From assembly GCA_036362985.1 (NCBI GenBank), contig JAYGXS010000004.1, forward strand, positions 29,602,562-29,666,561: a stretch of 64,000 bases of DNA, in the 5' to 3' direction. This DNA comes from Ligula intestinalis. Taxonomy: Eukaryota; Platyhelminthes; Cestoda; Diphyllobothriidea; Diphyllobothriidae. The notes beneath the pieces are model-generated. The model ran no database searches, had not been told where the DNA came from, and saw only the letters and a program-made list of their open reading frames with translations. Shown here piece by piece: positions 46,800 to 56,480 of the stretch (positions are counted from its first letter, which is position 1; each line of letters begins with the position of its first letter). Position numbers and translations under genes: made by a program.

Positions 46800-47390
46800 A
46801 TGTTTTCAATGGATATTTTGTTTTCTTTGCTATGTAGGTTTCAGTACAGTTGCCGTTTTGTTTATGGTGCTGCTGTTACCTTTTGGTGATTCAGTACAAA
46901 CGTGAGTTTAGCATTTTGACAGGGGTAAATCTTGTCAAAAAGGATGAGTAAGAGTGAGTTGCAGGATACCAGGTAAATGATCTTTGAGCCGGCAGCTACT
47001 CCGTATCTATCCTCCTCCTACGCATGTGCTACATCGTGCAATGGATTCCGAGTAAAGATAAAATATAATTTCAATCGGCCAAACATGTGCTGGTATGTTT
47101 ACAGTGCATTAAACAGAACGAAATAAAACTTAAAGCATCTTCCGGGTTAGCGAAACTAAACACATATATCGAATAACTAAATGATGCCCATTCCAAAAAC
47201 GAGTACTATAAGTCGGACAAGCACAAGTTAAAGTACATTTTGTACGGCGTTGTTTTTTCTGTTAATCGATAACTACTAGAGAATTGCCAACCTATTACTC
47301 TCTGAGACGCTTAGATAGGGATAATTAAATTATCAGCAATTAGAAAATTATAGTTTAGTATTCAAAAAGCTATAAACCAAATTATTAATA
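46800..47390 (+). repeat. Inverted duplicate of 20250-20886
   Basis: See the entry at 20250. On the plus strand, CTTTGCTATGTAG and GTGAGTTTAGC again bound about 65 bases. One frame there (VAVLFMVLLLPFGD) is hydrophobic and open, but the corresponding frame in the other copy has a stop, so a coding role is unproven. Confidence 0.65.
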
Positions 47391-47539
47391 ACATAACACG
47401 CCGTTACTCAAGTGACGTACGAAGGAAACACGATAAAATAGCGTGAAAATGGATGTGGCGTGAACAGGGACCAATCAATAATTGCCCCCCTCCCCCCCTA
47501 TCAACCCCATTTATGCGCAGCTGACGCTTGCCGTTTTCT

Positions 47540-47625
47540 CATTTTCTCTGACGATGGTTTCTTGTGTAGAGCCGAGAACTCAGAATAAAACTATCGTTCC
47601 AGAGATTGCGTCTTCCTCGTCTTTA
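47540..47625 (+). mobile_element. PLE tail relic
   Basis: CTGACGA at 47548-47554 fits the hammerhead consensus CUGANGA. It is followed by a short helix II (GGTTT/GAGCC), a degraded GAGAACTCAG and then ATCGTTCCAGAGATTGCGTC, as in the second PLE subfamily. No attached coding sequence. Confidence 0.55.
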
Positions 47626-48640
47626 CAACAAGAACCTGGGGCACGCATTTTCACTTCTATTTGTAAAAGTTCAGTCTCTTAAAGGGCCTGTACGTCACTG
47701 TCATGGGAAGATGCTGGTTCACGCAGTGGGACGTAGGGCGAACCCGATCGAGAAGAAGCACGACCAAGTACAGTTGACCAAGGTTCGTTAGACCACCCAG
47801 GTTTATCTCAGAAAATACTTCCCGTGGTATTACAAAATCTTGAATAAAGAGGCTGAAACCCATAAGCAGCGTACGGCCCAAAATTCGTGTAACATGTCAA
47901 CATATGCAAAACATTGATACTCCCCCGATAATCGGCATTGAATAAGGTTATAATGTTGGGTATCGCGAAGTCTGTTCTAAGATCACTGCAGTCACGATAG
48001 GATGCCAACTTCTCAGCAAATTTTTTTCCGACCGCTTACAAAAGGTATGAACTGTAAAAAGTGGTTACATAAGTTGTATGCACTTTTATCATTGATTTTT
48101 ACTGCCTTTATAAATTCGAATATATTTTATGGAAAACATAAGCGAAAATATTATTTTTTGTACTCATTTTGTAACAAATTACGCCTTCTTTAAACTTTAT
48201 ATTTAAAGAGCAAGAGTATCTTTCGGCTGTAAAAAGTTTCTAATTATGAGCTTTTTTCTGATTGCGGGTGGTTCATTCATAATACATCGTATCTGTCAAT
48301 TTATTAATATTGCCTTTAATGCATACGGCATGTTCCACATCTGTTGCACTACTTTATGAGAACTATGTGACTTCTTCCTCAAACCGTAGGTGAAAACGTA
48401 TTTTTCCGTAAACGGGATGCACACAGCAAGCAGTTGCTAAAATTTGAAGGCAGGCGTACCAATCAGTATGTTTCAAACTAATTCGGCAATATAAAAACAT
48501 TTGGGAACCAAAAGATACCCTTTCTTTAAGGACAAAACTTTAAGCAGGCTTAATTTGCTACCAAACGAGTACAAAAAATGAGTTTTTCGTGTATGTTCTC
48601 CGTAAAATATATTTGCATTCGTTAGTATTCTGGCATTGAC

Positions 48641-48950
48641 AGGCAAACCGCAGGATAGCTATTTCGGGCTATTGGCCTTTATCAGCTACTGGCGGCCAAC
48701 TCTAGTGAAGCAGGTGAAATTGCCGCCACACCCGAGTTTCGAACTCGCGCCTCGCCGGTCTAGGGCAGACCTCCTAACCACAGAGCCGTCGAATCCGATG
48801 TCCTGTTGGTTGTTGATCGGGAGTATAGAGTATTTGTTAGCACACCGATCTGTCTGTCAGGAGGTACCCATCCTGGAATGATGCTTTTAAGACTCAGTCC
48901 AACCGATTGTATGTTTCGCAAAGCTACTAGTAATTAATATGTTACCCGCT
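48641..48950 (-). mobile_element. tRNA-derived hammerhead SINE, minus copy
   Basis: Read on the minus strand: an upstream block (AAAAGCATCATTCCAGGATG), then ATCGGTGTGCTAACAAATAC, a tRNA-like part with GGCTCTGTGG and a B box (GTTCGAAAC, complement 48736-48744), GGCGGCAATTTCACCTGCTT, and a ribozyme at 48648-48691. The ribozyme core has one change (CTGATAA). Confidence 0.75.
48648..48691 (-). ncRNA. Hammerhead ribozyme, one core mutation
   Basis: Same layout as 49030-49073, but the core reads CTGATAA in place of CTGATGA, a change at the catalytic G8. Helix II is shortened (GGC/GCC) and helix I is imperfect. Expected to be inactive. Confidence 0.65.
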
Positions 48951-48957
48951 AAGTGCC

Positions 48958-49209
48958 CCTGACCGGCGAGGCTCGAGTTTGGAACTCGGGTGTGGCGGCA
49001 ATTTCAGCTGCTACACTAAAGTTGGCTGCCCGTAGCTGATGAGGGCCAATAGCCCGAAATAGCCATCCTACGGTTTACCTGTCTATGCTTGAATACTAAA
49101 AACATAAAAATGATATGTTACGACCACTAAGCGAGTAACACATCAATAAGTAGTAGTGCTCCGAAGCATACGCTCGGTTGGACCGAGTCGCAAAAGCATC
49201 ATTCCAGGA
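48958..49209 (+). mobile_element. tRNA-derived hammerhead SINE, plus copy, 5' truncated
   Basis: It starts within the tRNA-like part (GTTTGGAAC B box at 48977-48985), then has GGCGGCAATTTCAGCTGCTA and a perfect hammerhead at 49030-49073. Downstream is a block (49118-49209, with GAGTCGCAAAAGCATCATTC and CAGGATGG) that in the minus copy precedes the tRNA-like part. A block at the 5' end of one copy and the 3' end of the other is what a head-to-tail multimer would leave. Confidence 0.75.
49030..49073 (+). ncRNA. Type I hammerhead ribozyme, complete
   Basis: Helix I is CCGTAG (49030-49035) with CTACGG (49068-49073), six perfect pairs. The core CTGATGA is at 49036-49042. Helix II is GGGC/GCCC (49043-49046 with 49052-49055), loop CAATA. 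GAAA is at 49056-49059. Helix III is AT/AT (49059-49060 with 49065-49066), loop AGCC. The predicted cleavage triplet is AUC, with cleavage after C at 49067. Every invariant hammerhead base is present. Transcripts should self-cleave, in cis or as dimers given the short helix III. Schistosome SINE-like repeats (Sm-alpha) are known to carry hammerheads, so this is an analogous or related system. Confidence 0.85.
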
Positions 49210-50860
49210 TGGACACATCCCCAGGGTTCAGTTCTTGGCTCTATCCTCTTCCCTCTATATATATTGATGACTGCATAAGCGGACTAGACTGCGCAATCGT
49301 TATGTTTGCTGATGACCTAAAATTTTGGAAAGTCCTACGCAACCAAGACGATTATTTAAATCTCCAGGCAAATTTGCATCGACTGGAGCAATGGTCGACC
49401 CTTTGGCTCATGCTATTCAATGTGGCCAAATGCAACTTAATGCGATTCGGTAGAACCAGCACTGCACATCAAAGGGTGTATTACCTGAATCGCACGCCGC
49501 TGCCAGAGGTTGAGGCCGAGAAGGACCTGGGGGTGCGGTTCATGCCTTCACTTCACTCCACTGCATGAAGGCGGCTAAATTCGCAATTTCAAGCTTGCAT
49601 CTAATCAAGCGCGCCTTTGCTAAGTTTGATAGTTGTATTTGGCAAGGTCTTCGGCACGTTCGTGTGACCCCAACTGGAATTGGCCATCCAATCCTGAAGA
49701 CCTTGGACAGCCAAAGACTGAAAAACCCTTGAACTGGTACAAAGACGCGCAACAAAATTAGTACGAGGTCAACGAAACCGCCCTTATGAGACCCGATTGG
49801 TAAATCTTGACTTGTTTCCTTTGGATTACAGGCAGCTACGCGGGGACCTGATCCAGGCATTTCGCATGCTGCGTACACAGGATTGCTGCCTCCAAATAAA
49901 TGACTTCTTTGAGCAGGTCACCACCTCTAGGCTGCGAGGACACCCTCTCAAATTACGTGTGACTGGGGCAAGACTTGACCCAAGAAAATTCTTTTTCTCT
50001 AAAAGGGTGATCCAGACATGGAATTCCCTTCCTGCGGAGATTTTCATGTCCCCATCCGTGGAGGTTTTAAAGGCAAAACTTAACCAGTACCGATTTAATG
50101 AGTGCCGTCGAAATTAAGTGCTCGGAATCCAAACACTGAAATGCTATAAATATACACTAATAGTAAATTTTAAGTTGTATTATTATTTTTTAATCAAAAT
50201 GCGTCTTAAGCCGTATTAGCGACCCGACGTCTCTGCTCACTATGCGAACTGCGCTGATCGCGTCTGAGGTCGCATCTACCGCACCTAAGGTCCTAGGCTA
50301 TGCGGCCCTGTCACGCCCTATCTCGTATCGACCTTAAAAACCGACTGCTGACGACGTGGCGGGTTCCTTTGCTCTTGTCACACCAAGGGTGTATCATGGT
50401 CGCATCTCCGGTTCTTGGGGACGTTCTCGTGACTCTGAGGTCTCCTCCTCGTATGGCCCTTCGGATGTAGATATCAGTCACCATAGACACCATGACTGCC
50501 ACCAACATTTACAGAAGCATCTTGCTCCTATCATTCACATACTTTCCCCCACGAGCGACAGTTTTTCTCCTAAAAACCACAAATGACATTCCATTTTGAA
50601 TTATGAGCCATGTCTTCGGAGGTTTTTCGGTGTCTGCTCTTCTTGCTCAGTTACACTGTTGGCTTGTGTTAGCTTAGTGTGAGTGTATTGCCTGAAACAA
50701 GCGAGAGGTCGTCTTTAATTGTGTCAATGACTTCTGTGGAAGGCTCGGCTTTGCCGATGCATTTCTTAAATACAATGTACCAAGAGGGATTTCAAAGGCG
50801 TTTGCCTATATTTCCTTTAATAAACTTGACTTGACTTGACTTGAGAGATAGATCAGTGTG
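49210..50860 (+). mobile_element. CR1-like LINE, 5' truncated, with 3' end
   Basis: The RT palm starts at the PQGSVLG box near 49220 in a shifted frame, followed by MFADDLKFW, KDLGVRF, the broken middle part near 49560-49790, and LDLFPLDYRQLRGDLI, RLRGHPLKLR and SKRVIQTWNSLP up to TAA at 50115. The 3' UTR runs to ATAAACTTGACTTGACTTG (tandem ACTTG) at about 50835-50855, the CR1-type 3' repeat. At least two frameshifts and several stops; not active. Confidence 0.75.
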
Positions 50861-51469
50861 CTTACAAATACTACAATATTTGAATTTACATAGGCAGTCA
50901 AAATCAATGATTAAAATGCATACTTTTTAAGTAGCCACTTTTTAAAATACATACTGACTGAAATGATCTCAGAATACATTATTTGTTAATCAGTATTACA
51001 ACCTTACTCAATGCCGATTATCGAGAGAGTACTAATCTTTTGCATATGTCGACATGTTACACGAATTCTGAGCAAAGTGGGCGTCAGTAGGACAACTGTA
51101 GCGCTCTCTAGGATGTTTGGAGTCGTAAACTCTGTGTGACAGTGAATTTGTGATGTTAATTCGCATCCACCAACGGAGTGGAAGGATGGTTGTTTCGTTC
51201 TCTCTTGCCGTGTGCCTAGTGTGTTAAAGGCATGCCTGTGGCATTAATTCTGACTCTCCTGATCTCTGAAGAATGGCTTCCCCTTGTGGCCGACTGCTGC
51301 CTGCAGGGCTGTTTTACGTTGCTGTTAGGTCTACGAACACATTGTGTGCACCGAGATGGTTGGGTGGGCGGATCTGCTGGTGCTCCTCGTCTGGATCACA
51401 TTCAATTGCTTGGGCTAGTCTGTGACTGTCTGGGTTACTTGGAAAGGCGGGGCTGAGGCGGTGCCGCTG

Positions 51470-51703
51470 ACTCGCGAATGGCAAGCCTTCCGTTCGCATT
51501 GTTCAAAATGCTGGACTCGATACGTATATGACACGTTTTTCGTTATGACGAAGAACGAAGTTCGGGACTTTAAGGTCTTATTGACATCCGCTGCCCGTTG
51601 GCCTTTCTGGATCTGCAGGTTACAAGGACTTCAGAGGGAAGGCTAACAACCACGGTATGGCATTAGACAACAAACACTAGACACATCCTCCAATTCCAAA
51701 GTA
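51470..51703 (+). mobile_element. Penelope-like reverse transcriptase fragment
   Basis: The translation gives CWTRYVYDTFFVMTKNEV, FKVLLTS, a shifted PFWICRL and REGKLTTTVW, which is the catalytic palm of a PLE RT. The expected YVDD reads YVYD (51521-51532), a loss of a catalytic aspartate. At about 51704 the sequence changes to the unknown repeat of 43055. Confidence 0.65.
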
Positions 51704-52050
51704 ACCGGCGACAGTTCGACCGTCAATTTCGACGATGGTCCCCAGGAGCTTCAAGTAGTTGAAGCAACGCGGTGACTTCAGTGAGATATACATCGAAGGC
51801 AGACTCTTGTAGAATATACTTCACTCGCTGACCACTTCCACACCGGGAGCCGGTTGTCAACACAAAGTCATGAAGGACGAAGATGGGAGAGGACGCAGAC
51901 AGCTGGCACGACCAAAATTAAACACGTGTACCAACAGAACGTCTCGTTAGGTTGGCGTCCGACTGGTAGCGCCATAGAGGCCATATTAAGAAAGAGCCAT
52001 TATGTCTGACTCTCAGGCTGCAGACAGCCAATATACACAACAAGACACAC
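51704..52050 (+). repeat. Unknown repeat, third diverged copy
   Basis: Shares GACAGTTC, CCGTC(A/G)ATTTCGA(C/T)GATG, CTCGCTGACCAC/CTCGCCACTCCC-like and GGGAGAGGACGCAG/GAGAGGGTGTAG-like blocks in order with 43290-43650. Ends with AAGAAAGAGCCATT as at 43660 and 22230. Confidence 0.5.
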
Positions 52051-52539
52051 TGAACTGACTGTGGTGTCCAAGTTATTCCGTCAGATGGCAATCCTCCCAG
52101 CCACGGCTTTTGGTGCACAGCAATAGTTTCAAGTGCATCCGTTTGATTATAGCGAGGAAATAAATGCCCTAAGGGTCGACCTATCTCTCACACTCTCTCG
52201 CCAGCAACAGGCCACCTCCTAGTTGTCGGTCGCCTAAACTGGGATGGGCGCAGTGCTGAAAAGGAAAACAGACCAGAGGTGAGCACGGTTGTGAAAGTGA
52301 GGAGAAAAAGAGAGAGAGGGGGAAAGAAGGAAAAAGAAAGATAGAACAAGGAAAACGAAATGGAAGAACGAGAACTCAGCTTACCTTTCAGCAGAGGACC
52401 TTAAAAAGCTGACCTTAACTAAAGTGGACTTGACTTGGCAATTTTAAGGATGACTCCTAAGCTGAAAGTTAATTCAATTGATATTATAATGAAACGCGTT
52501 CTAATGGCTCTGTCAAAAGAACAACTGTCAATTTAGTGG

Positions 52540-53330
52540 AAAGGTTTGCGACAGGATGCTTAGAACAAATTCATTCTGTCTGCGTGGACCTCAACATGGC
52601 AGATGGAGTTCTCGCCTTCTAAGTGCCGATACATGTGCTTTAAGCCTGAAAGGCTACCAAAACCTGCTATTTCAAGGTTACCCAATGACTGAATGTTCCA
52701 GTATCAAGGACCTAGGATTAAGCTACACCAATAAATTCGACCTTTCTCCTCACGCCGATAGAATTACAGCCAAAGCCGCACAGATTTGCGGCTTTATTTC
52801 TTATAATTTCTATCTTCCTGAAATGAAATTAAGACTTTATCGTATGTTCGTGCTTCCCATCTTAGAATACTGTTGCCCCTTTTCGGTCTCATGAATGAAG
52901 GTAGCCGTTCAAAAATTGAACAAATTCAAAAAAAGTTCACACGAAAACTGCTGTATCCGACAGCTTCTAATACTTGTTACTCAAATAGATTTCAATAAAC
53001 GAAACTAAGGTTCTTTTGTGTCAGAAGATTGGAAGCAGGTTTTTGTCTCCTTTTTTGGCGTAATAATAGCACAAATTTACGCAGGACTTCTGTCATTACC
53101 CCTGTCAGCCGTCCCTACAACCTAAGAAAGTCGGAACTTGTTATACTCCCTCCTGCATCTTCCTCATGCAAACGCTCTTTGTTTTTTGCTTCGAGATATA
53201 GCTTCCTTTGGAATAACTTGCCAATCGAAATTAGGTCATTAACTAGACTGTCTGCTTTCAAACAGAGACTGCACAGTTATCTTAACACTGATTCTATTAA
53301 TCTTCTATTCTCCTAATCTTTTCCGAGCAG
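52540..53330 (+). mobile_element. CR1-like LINE, C-terminal RT region, broken
   Basis: The frame at 52556-52894 reads CALSLKGYQN, IKDLGLSYTNKF and RMFVLPILEYCCPF, the RT thumb and downstream region. A stop at 52892 is followed by a shifted continuation (SKIEQIQKKFTRK). Then, from 53029, it reads SRYSFLWNNLPIEIRSL up to TAA near 53316. It resembles the minus-strand element at 56481-57480. Confidence 0.65.
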
Positions 53331-53825
53331 CTTTCTCCATGACTCCGAGAAAGAACCATCGGGAATTTAGGAGATCCGCTTGAAATTATTCTCTCTGCCT
53401 CGTGTCCCCCGAGAACCTAGATGTTTCCATTAACCACTGCTGAATCAAACGAAGCCACGCGGAAGTACTCAGTCTGAAATGCTGCAGTTTCGTTGACTAC
53501 TCACCTTCATCAGACCACCCACACCTATTTCTGCTCTGCTACTATGTTCCTACTACTATCTTCCTCAGCAGTATTTTTCTCTGACACATTTTTTGAACAT
53601 GGAGGCCCGTTGAGCACTGTCTCCATTTTCACTGTAAGCGTTTTTTTAACTGCCATAAGTTTTCGATTTTAGTTCAAAATTACCTGCAAAACATTGCTAA
53701 ATGTTGCCCCAAAAGGACAATTTCTGCTGACATTATCACGGCTTGAAGGGGAGAAAGATGCTCACTGGCTTTTTTGCCACGGATATTTCAGTAGAATTTT
53801 CTTCTCTGCGTTTGCAAGGCAAAAT

Positions 53826-54125
53826 AATTATGATACTCGCTATTTTTAAGTAACAAAGTTTTATACCGACAAAGACAAGGGACATCACGAACGCGTTTTC
53901 TGGCTTGTTTGCCGTCATCAGGCGATGATACCCCAACTCCAGTGTAGCAGCAGAAATTGTCGTCACACTCGAGTTTTGAACTTGCGTCTCTCCGGCTAGA
54001 GGCGAACGCTCTAACTATTGACCCACAAGTCCGCCGTCTTGTCGGTTTGCAATCGGGAGTATATATTACAAGTGGGTATTTATGCACCGATCTAATTAAG
54101 TATGCACCCATCCTGGTTGATGTAT
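53826..54125 (-). mobile_element. Hammerhead SINE, second subfamily, copy a
   Basis: Read on the minus strand: CCAGGATGGGTGCATA, ATCGGTGCATAAATACCC, CCCGATTGCAAACCGACAAG, a tRNA-like part (GTGGGTCAATAGTTAGAGC, then AAGTTCAAAACTCG), the block TTTCTGCTGCTACACTGGAG and a hammerhead at 53883-53927. Similar in build to the 48.6-kb copies but with a different ribozyme loop. Confidence 0.75.
53883..53927 (-). ncRNA. Hammerhead ribozyme, second subfamily
   Basis: The core CTGATGA and GAAA is complete. Helix I is CATCGC/GTGATG. Helix II is GGC/GCC with a C-A mismatch at its base. Helix III is the self-complementary AACGCGTT. Probably weak because of the helix II mismatch. Confidence 0.7.
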
Positions 54126-54177
54126 TTTGCGAGAGCTAAGAACCCCGAGCAGTTTTGCCTTGTTTCAAGGTGCCATA

Positions 54178-54292
54178 CTTATGCTACTCGCTATTTTTAA
54201 GTAACAATGTTTTTTTACCTACAAGGACAAGGGACATCACGAACGCGTTTTCTGGCTTGTTTGCCATCATCAGGCGATGATATCCCAACTCC
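54178..54292 (-). mobile_element. Hammerhead SINE, second subfamily, copy b (3' half only)
   Basis: Repeats 53829-53945 in the same orientation, ending at AACTCC. It lacks the tRNA-like part and is fused head to head with the plus-strand copy that starts at 54291. Confidence 0.75.
54235..54279 (-). ncRNA. Hammerhead ribozyme, second subfamily, complete
   Basis: On the minus strand: helix I CATCGC (54279-54274) with GTGATG (54240-54235), one G-U pair. CTGATGA is at 54273-54267. Helix II is TGGC/GCCA, loop AAACAA. GAAA is at 54252-54249. Helix III is AACGCGTT, which folds with a two-base loop or pairs between two molecules. The cleavage triplet is UUC. Helix I can be extended by GGGA/TCCC beyond a three-base bulge. 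All invariant bases are present. Confidence 0.8.
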
Positions 54293-54515
54293 CGATTGCA
54301 AATCGACAAGATGGCGGACTTGTGGCTCAATGGTAAGAGCGTTCGCCTCTAGCCTGAGAGACGCGAGTTCGAAACTCGAGTGTGACGGCAATTTCTGCTG
54401 CTACACTGGAGTTGGTGTATCATCGCCTGATAACGGCGAACAAGCCAGAAAACGCGTTCGTGATGTCCCTTGTCTTGGCGGTCTAGAACTTTGTTACTTA
54501 AAAATAGCGTGTATC
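54291..54515 (+). mobile_element. Hammerhead SINE, second subfamily, copy c
   Basis: A box TGGCTCAATGG (54323-54333) and B box GTTCGAAAC (54367-54375) are both close to the pol III consensus. The family block TTTCTGCTGCTACACTGGAG and a hammerhead at 54421-54465 follow. It runs directly into the PLE coding sequence at about 54520. The 286-codon frame that crosses it is therefore partly an artefact. Confidence 0.8.
54421..54465 (+). ncRNA. Hammerhead ribozyme, second subfamily, one core mutation
   Basis: Same layout as 54235-54279, but the core reads CTGATAA in place of CTGATGA (G8 changed). Expected to be inactive. Confidence 0.65.
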
Positions 54516-54519
54516 ATAA

Positions 54520-55067
54520 GTATTTTGCCTTGCAAACGCAGAGAAGAAAATTCTACTGAAATATCCGTGGCAAAAAAGCCAGTGAGCATCTTTCTCCCCT
54601 TCAAGGGTGATAATGTGTCCAACTTGATCAATCAAAGGCTTAGATGCACGATTGAAAGAACCTACCCCGCCTCCAAATTGTTGTACATAAGCCCAACAAC
54701 GGCTATCCCAGTAAGGCCAACCAAAGACACTCTGCCAATGCACGCCACCTCAAACTGCGTTTACGAGTTTACATGTAGTTGCGGATGCAAATACATCGGG
54801 CGCACGCAAAGGCAGTTGGCAACAAGGTCAGCTGAGCATATGCCGAAGTGGCTGTTCAGAGCGGAAAACAAAATACCAAAGAGCTCAATCACTAAGCACT
54901 TAGTGGATACTGGCCATATAGTTGACCAAAAGACCGTGTTTAAAGTCGTACTTCGGGCTGCGACCGGACGTCTCCTACGATTTGCCGAGGCCGCTGCGAT
55001 ACGCAGAGGAAAACCAGAACTCTGTAAACAGCTGGATCATGTGATCAACCTCGCTTTGCCGTGGTGA
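54520..55067 (+). CDS. Penelope-like element C-terminus: linker and GIY-YIG endonuclease, intact frame (PLE copy 5)
   Basis: An uninterrupted frame of about 180 codons. It opens with the linker (KKPVSIFLPFKGDNVSNLIN, RLRCTIERTYPASKLLY) and a short spacer. A complete GIY-YIG domain follows: CVYEFTCSCGCKYIGRTQR, RSAEHMPKW, SSITKHLVDTGHIVD and FAEAAAIRRGKPELCKQLDH. It ends INLALPW with TGA at 55065-55067. It has the CxCxC metal-binding cluster before YIG, the catalytic R and the later acidic residue of the family. This is the best-preserved nuclease in the window and a lineage different from copies 1-4. The RT part is missing upstream, replaced by SINE sequence, so the element is 5' truncated. 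Confidence 0.8.
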
Positions 55068-55339
55068 CGATCCCCCTCCCCCACTATGATCGACTGCTGC
55101 CCCGTTCTTTGCCCTCCCCCCTTTTAAAATCATTCACAGGCTTTCACTGTTACCTGAACCGCCTTGCTGTGATAATTACTTGCCCCCTCCTCTAACCCTC
55201 ACTATGCACCCACATTTTTTGGCTTATATTTCACACCCTATTTACCTATTAAGCTTCACTCTTCTAATTGTACAGTTAATTTACTATATTAGCAGGCAAT
55301 GACCGTTAGCAGATGAATTAGAGGTCGCGAAATTGTGTG
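55068..55339 (+). other. Probable 3' UTR of PLE copy 5
   Basis: Pyrimidine-rich sequence (CCCCCTCCCCCAC, GCCCTCCCCCC) up to the next LINE. No hammerhead tail of the type seen in copies 1-3 was found. Confidence 0.4.
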
Positions 55340-55957
55340 ACGTCAATACATTCTGCTCAACTTGTGAGGATATTTTGTTTGGAGAAGTGACGATTTTTCA
55401 AGAACCAAAGCTGGACAATGGCAATTGAGGCAAAAGAAACTGTACATGCGGCCTACATTGATTTCCGGAAGGCCTTTGGCAGTGTTCCACACCAAAGTCA
55501 TCTGCACAAGTTGAGACTGATGGGTATCGGAGGCAGACTTCTTACATGGATTGAGAATTTCCTCGCTGGTCTTTCCCAAACGGTGTGTGTAGGACGACAA
55601 AAATTAAGGCTGACAGTCATCGAGAGTGGAGTCCCTCAAGGTTCAGTACTCACACCGACTTCATTTCTCTTATTCGTTAATGATTGTGTGCAAGAATTGA
55701 ACTGCGAGTGTGCCATGTTTGCAGATGATGAAGAAAATGTGGAAGGTCGTCAAGTGTGCAGCCGATGAAGATAACTTCCAGAAAAATCTTCGTCGATTAA
55801 ACGATAGGTTACATCGATGGCAGCTGTCCTTCAATTCGAACAAATGCACTCTGCGGTGCCTGGGATATCAAAATCCGGTCCCTGATGCGCGACCATAGTA
55901 TCTGAACGGAATCCCACTCCAAGAAGCAGAAACACAGAAAGATCTGGGCATCTAATA
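55340..55957 (+). mobile_element. CR1-like LINE RT palm fragment
   Basis: The frame from 55418 reads ETVHAAYIDFRKAFGSVPH, MGIGGRLLTWIENFLAG, ESGVPQGSVL and FADDEE. It shifts by one base after FADD and continues as DNFQKNLRRLNDRLHRWQLS, SNKCTL and QKDLGI up to about 55957. Motifs A, B and C of the RT are present in order. A (TAA)n-like run at 55951-55972 marks its end. Confidence 0.7.
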
Positions 55958-56480
55958 ATGATAATAATATTTTTATGATGCCAGTTTACAGGCAATTGTA
56001 AAGAGTTGGTAATGCACCTCTTGGGCGCCTTCCAACACCTCGAAGACCGAAAAAAACCTAAAGCAAACTGCCTATGTTGCAGCCAGTATTGGTTTTGCTT
56101 CAGGTTTTGTGTTTTGTCAATACTGGGCGAGATGGGGAGTTTTTTTTCAAGTGAAAAAACCTGCCTTCAAAGGTATGATACAAACGGAATAAATGTACAG
56201 TTATAAGCTGAGTTGACTCATCAACAGGAGAAATATTGCATATCGTTTAAAGACATTAGTTCGAAACGGAGAGGGTTGGCACAAGAACACAGTGTTCTCA
56301 GTCTTCCTTCAATGGTTTTCGGCAGAAAGTTGCGCGCTATCAGCTGAAGCGTTAGCAGACTGCGGGCTGCTGCTTCAGCAGCATTATCTTCAGCATGAAG
56401 CCTGACGGCGTTCAAAGTCCATGAACGCCATCAGAGTGAAAGAGAGATTCCACCGAGTCAGCACCCAAAATTCGTGAAAG

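Larger units (their letters stand above)
47881..51068. mobile_element. Second foldback element, invaded by SINEs and a LINE
   Basis: The left arm (about 47881-48220) and the right arm (about 50875-51068) are inverted repeats. They begin with AATTCGTGTAACATGTC and carry GATAATCGGCATTGA and TACTGCCTTTATAAATTC-like blocks that match the arms of 13878-14845. The loop at 48250-48500 matches the other element's loop in the opposite orientation relative to the arms. The region 48640-50860 consists of later insertions. Confidence 0.65.

Noticed and set aside
48720..48800. A genuine tRNA gene on the minus strand
   Set aside because: Same reason: tRNA-like head of a SINE, with the family block and ribozyme directly downstream.
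54300..54380. A genuine tRNA gene
   Set aside because: A and B boxes are good, but no acceptor stem closes and the anticodon arm is irregular. The sequence is part of a dispersed SINE.
54207..55067. A single 286-codon plus-strand protein
   Set aside because: Only the part after about 54520 is PLE coding sequence. The earlier part is SINE (tRNA-like region and ribozyme) that happens to be open in the same frame.
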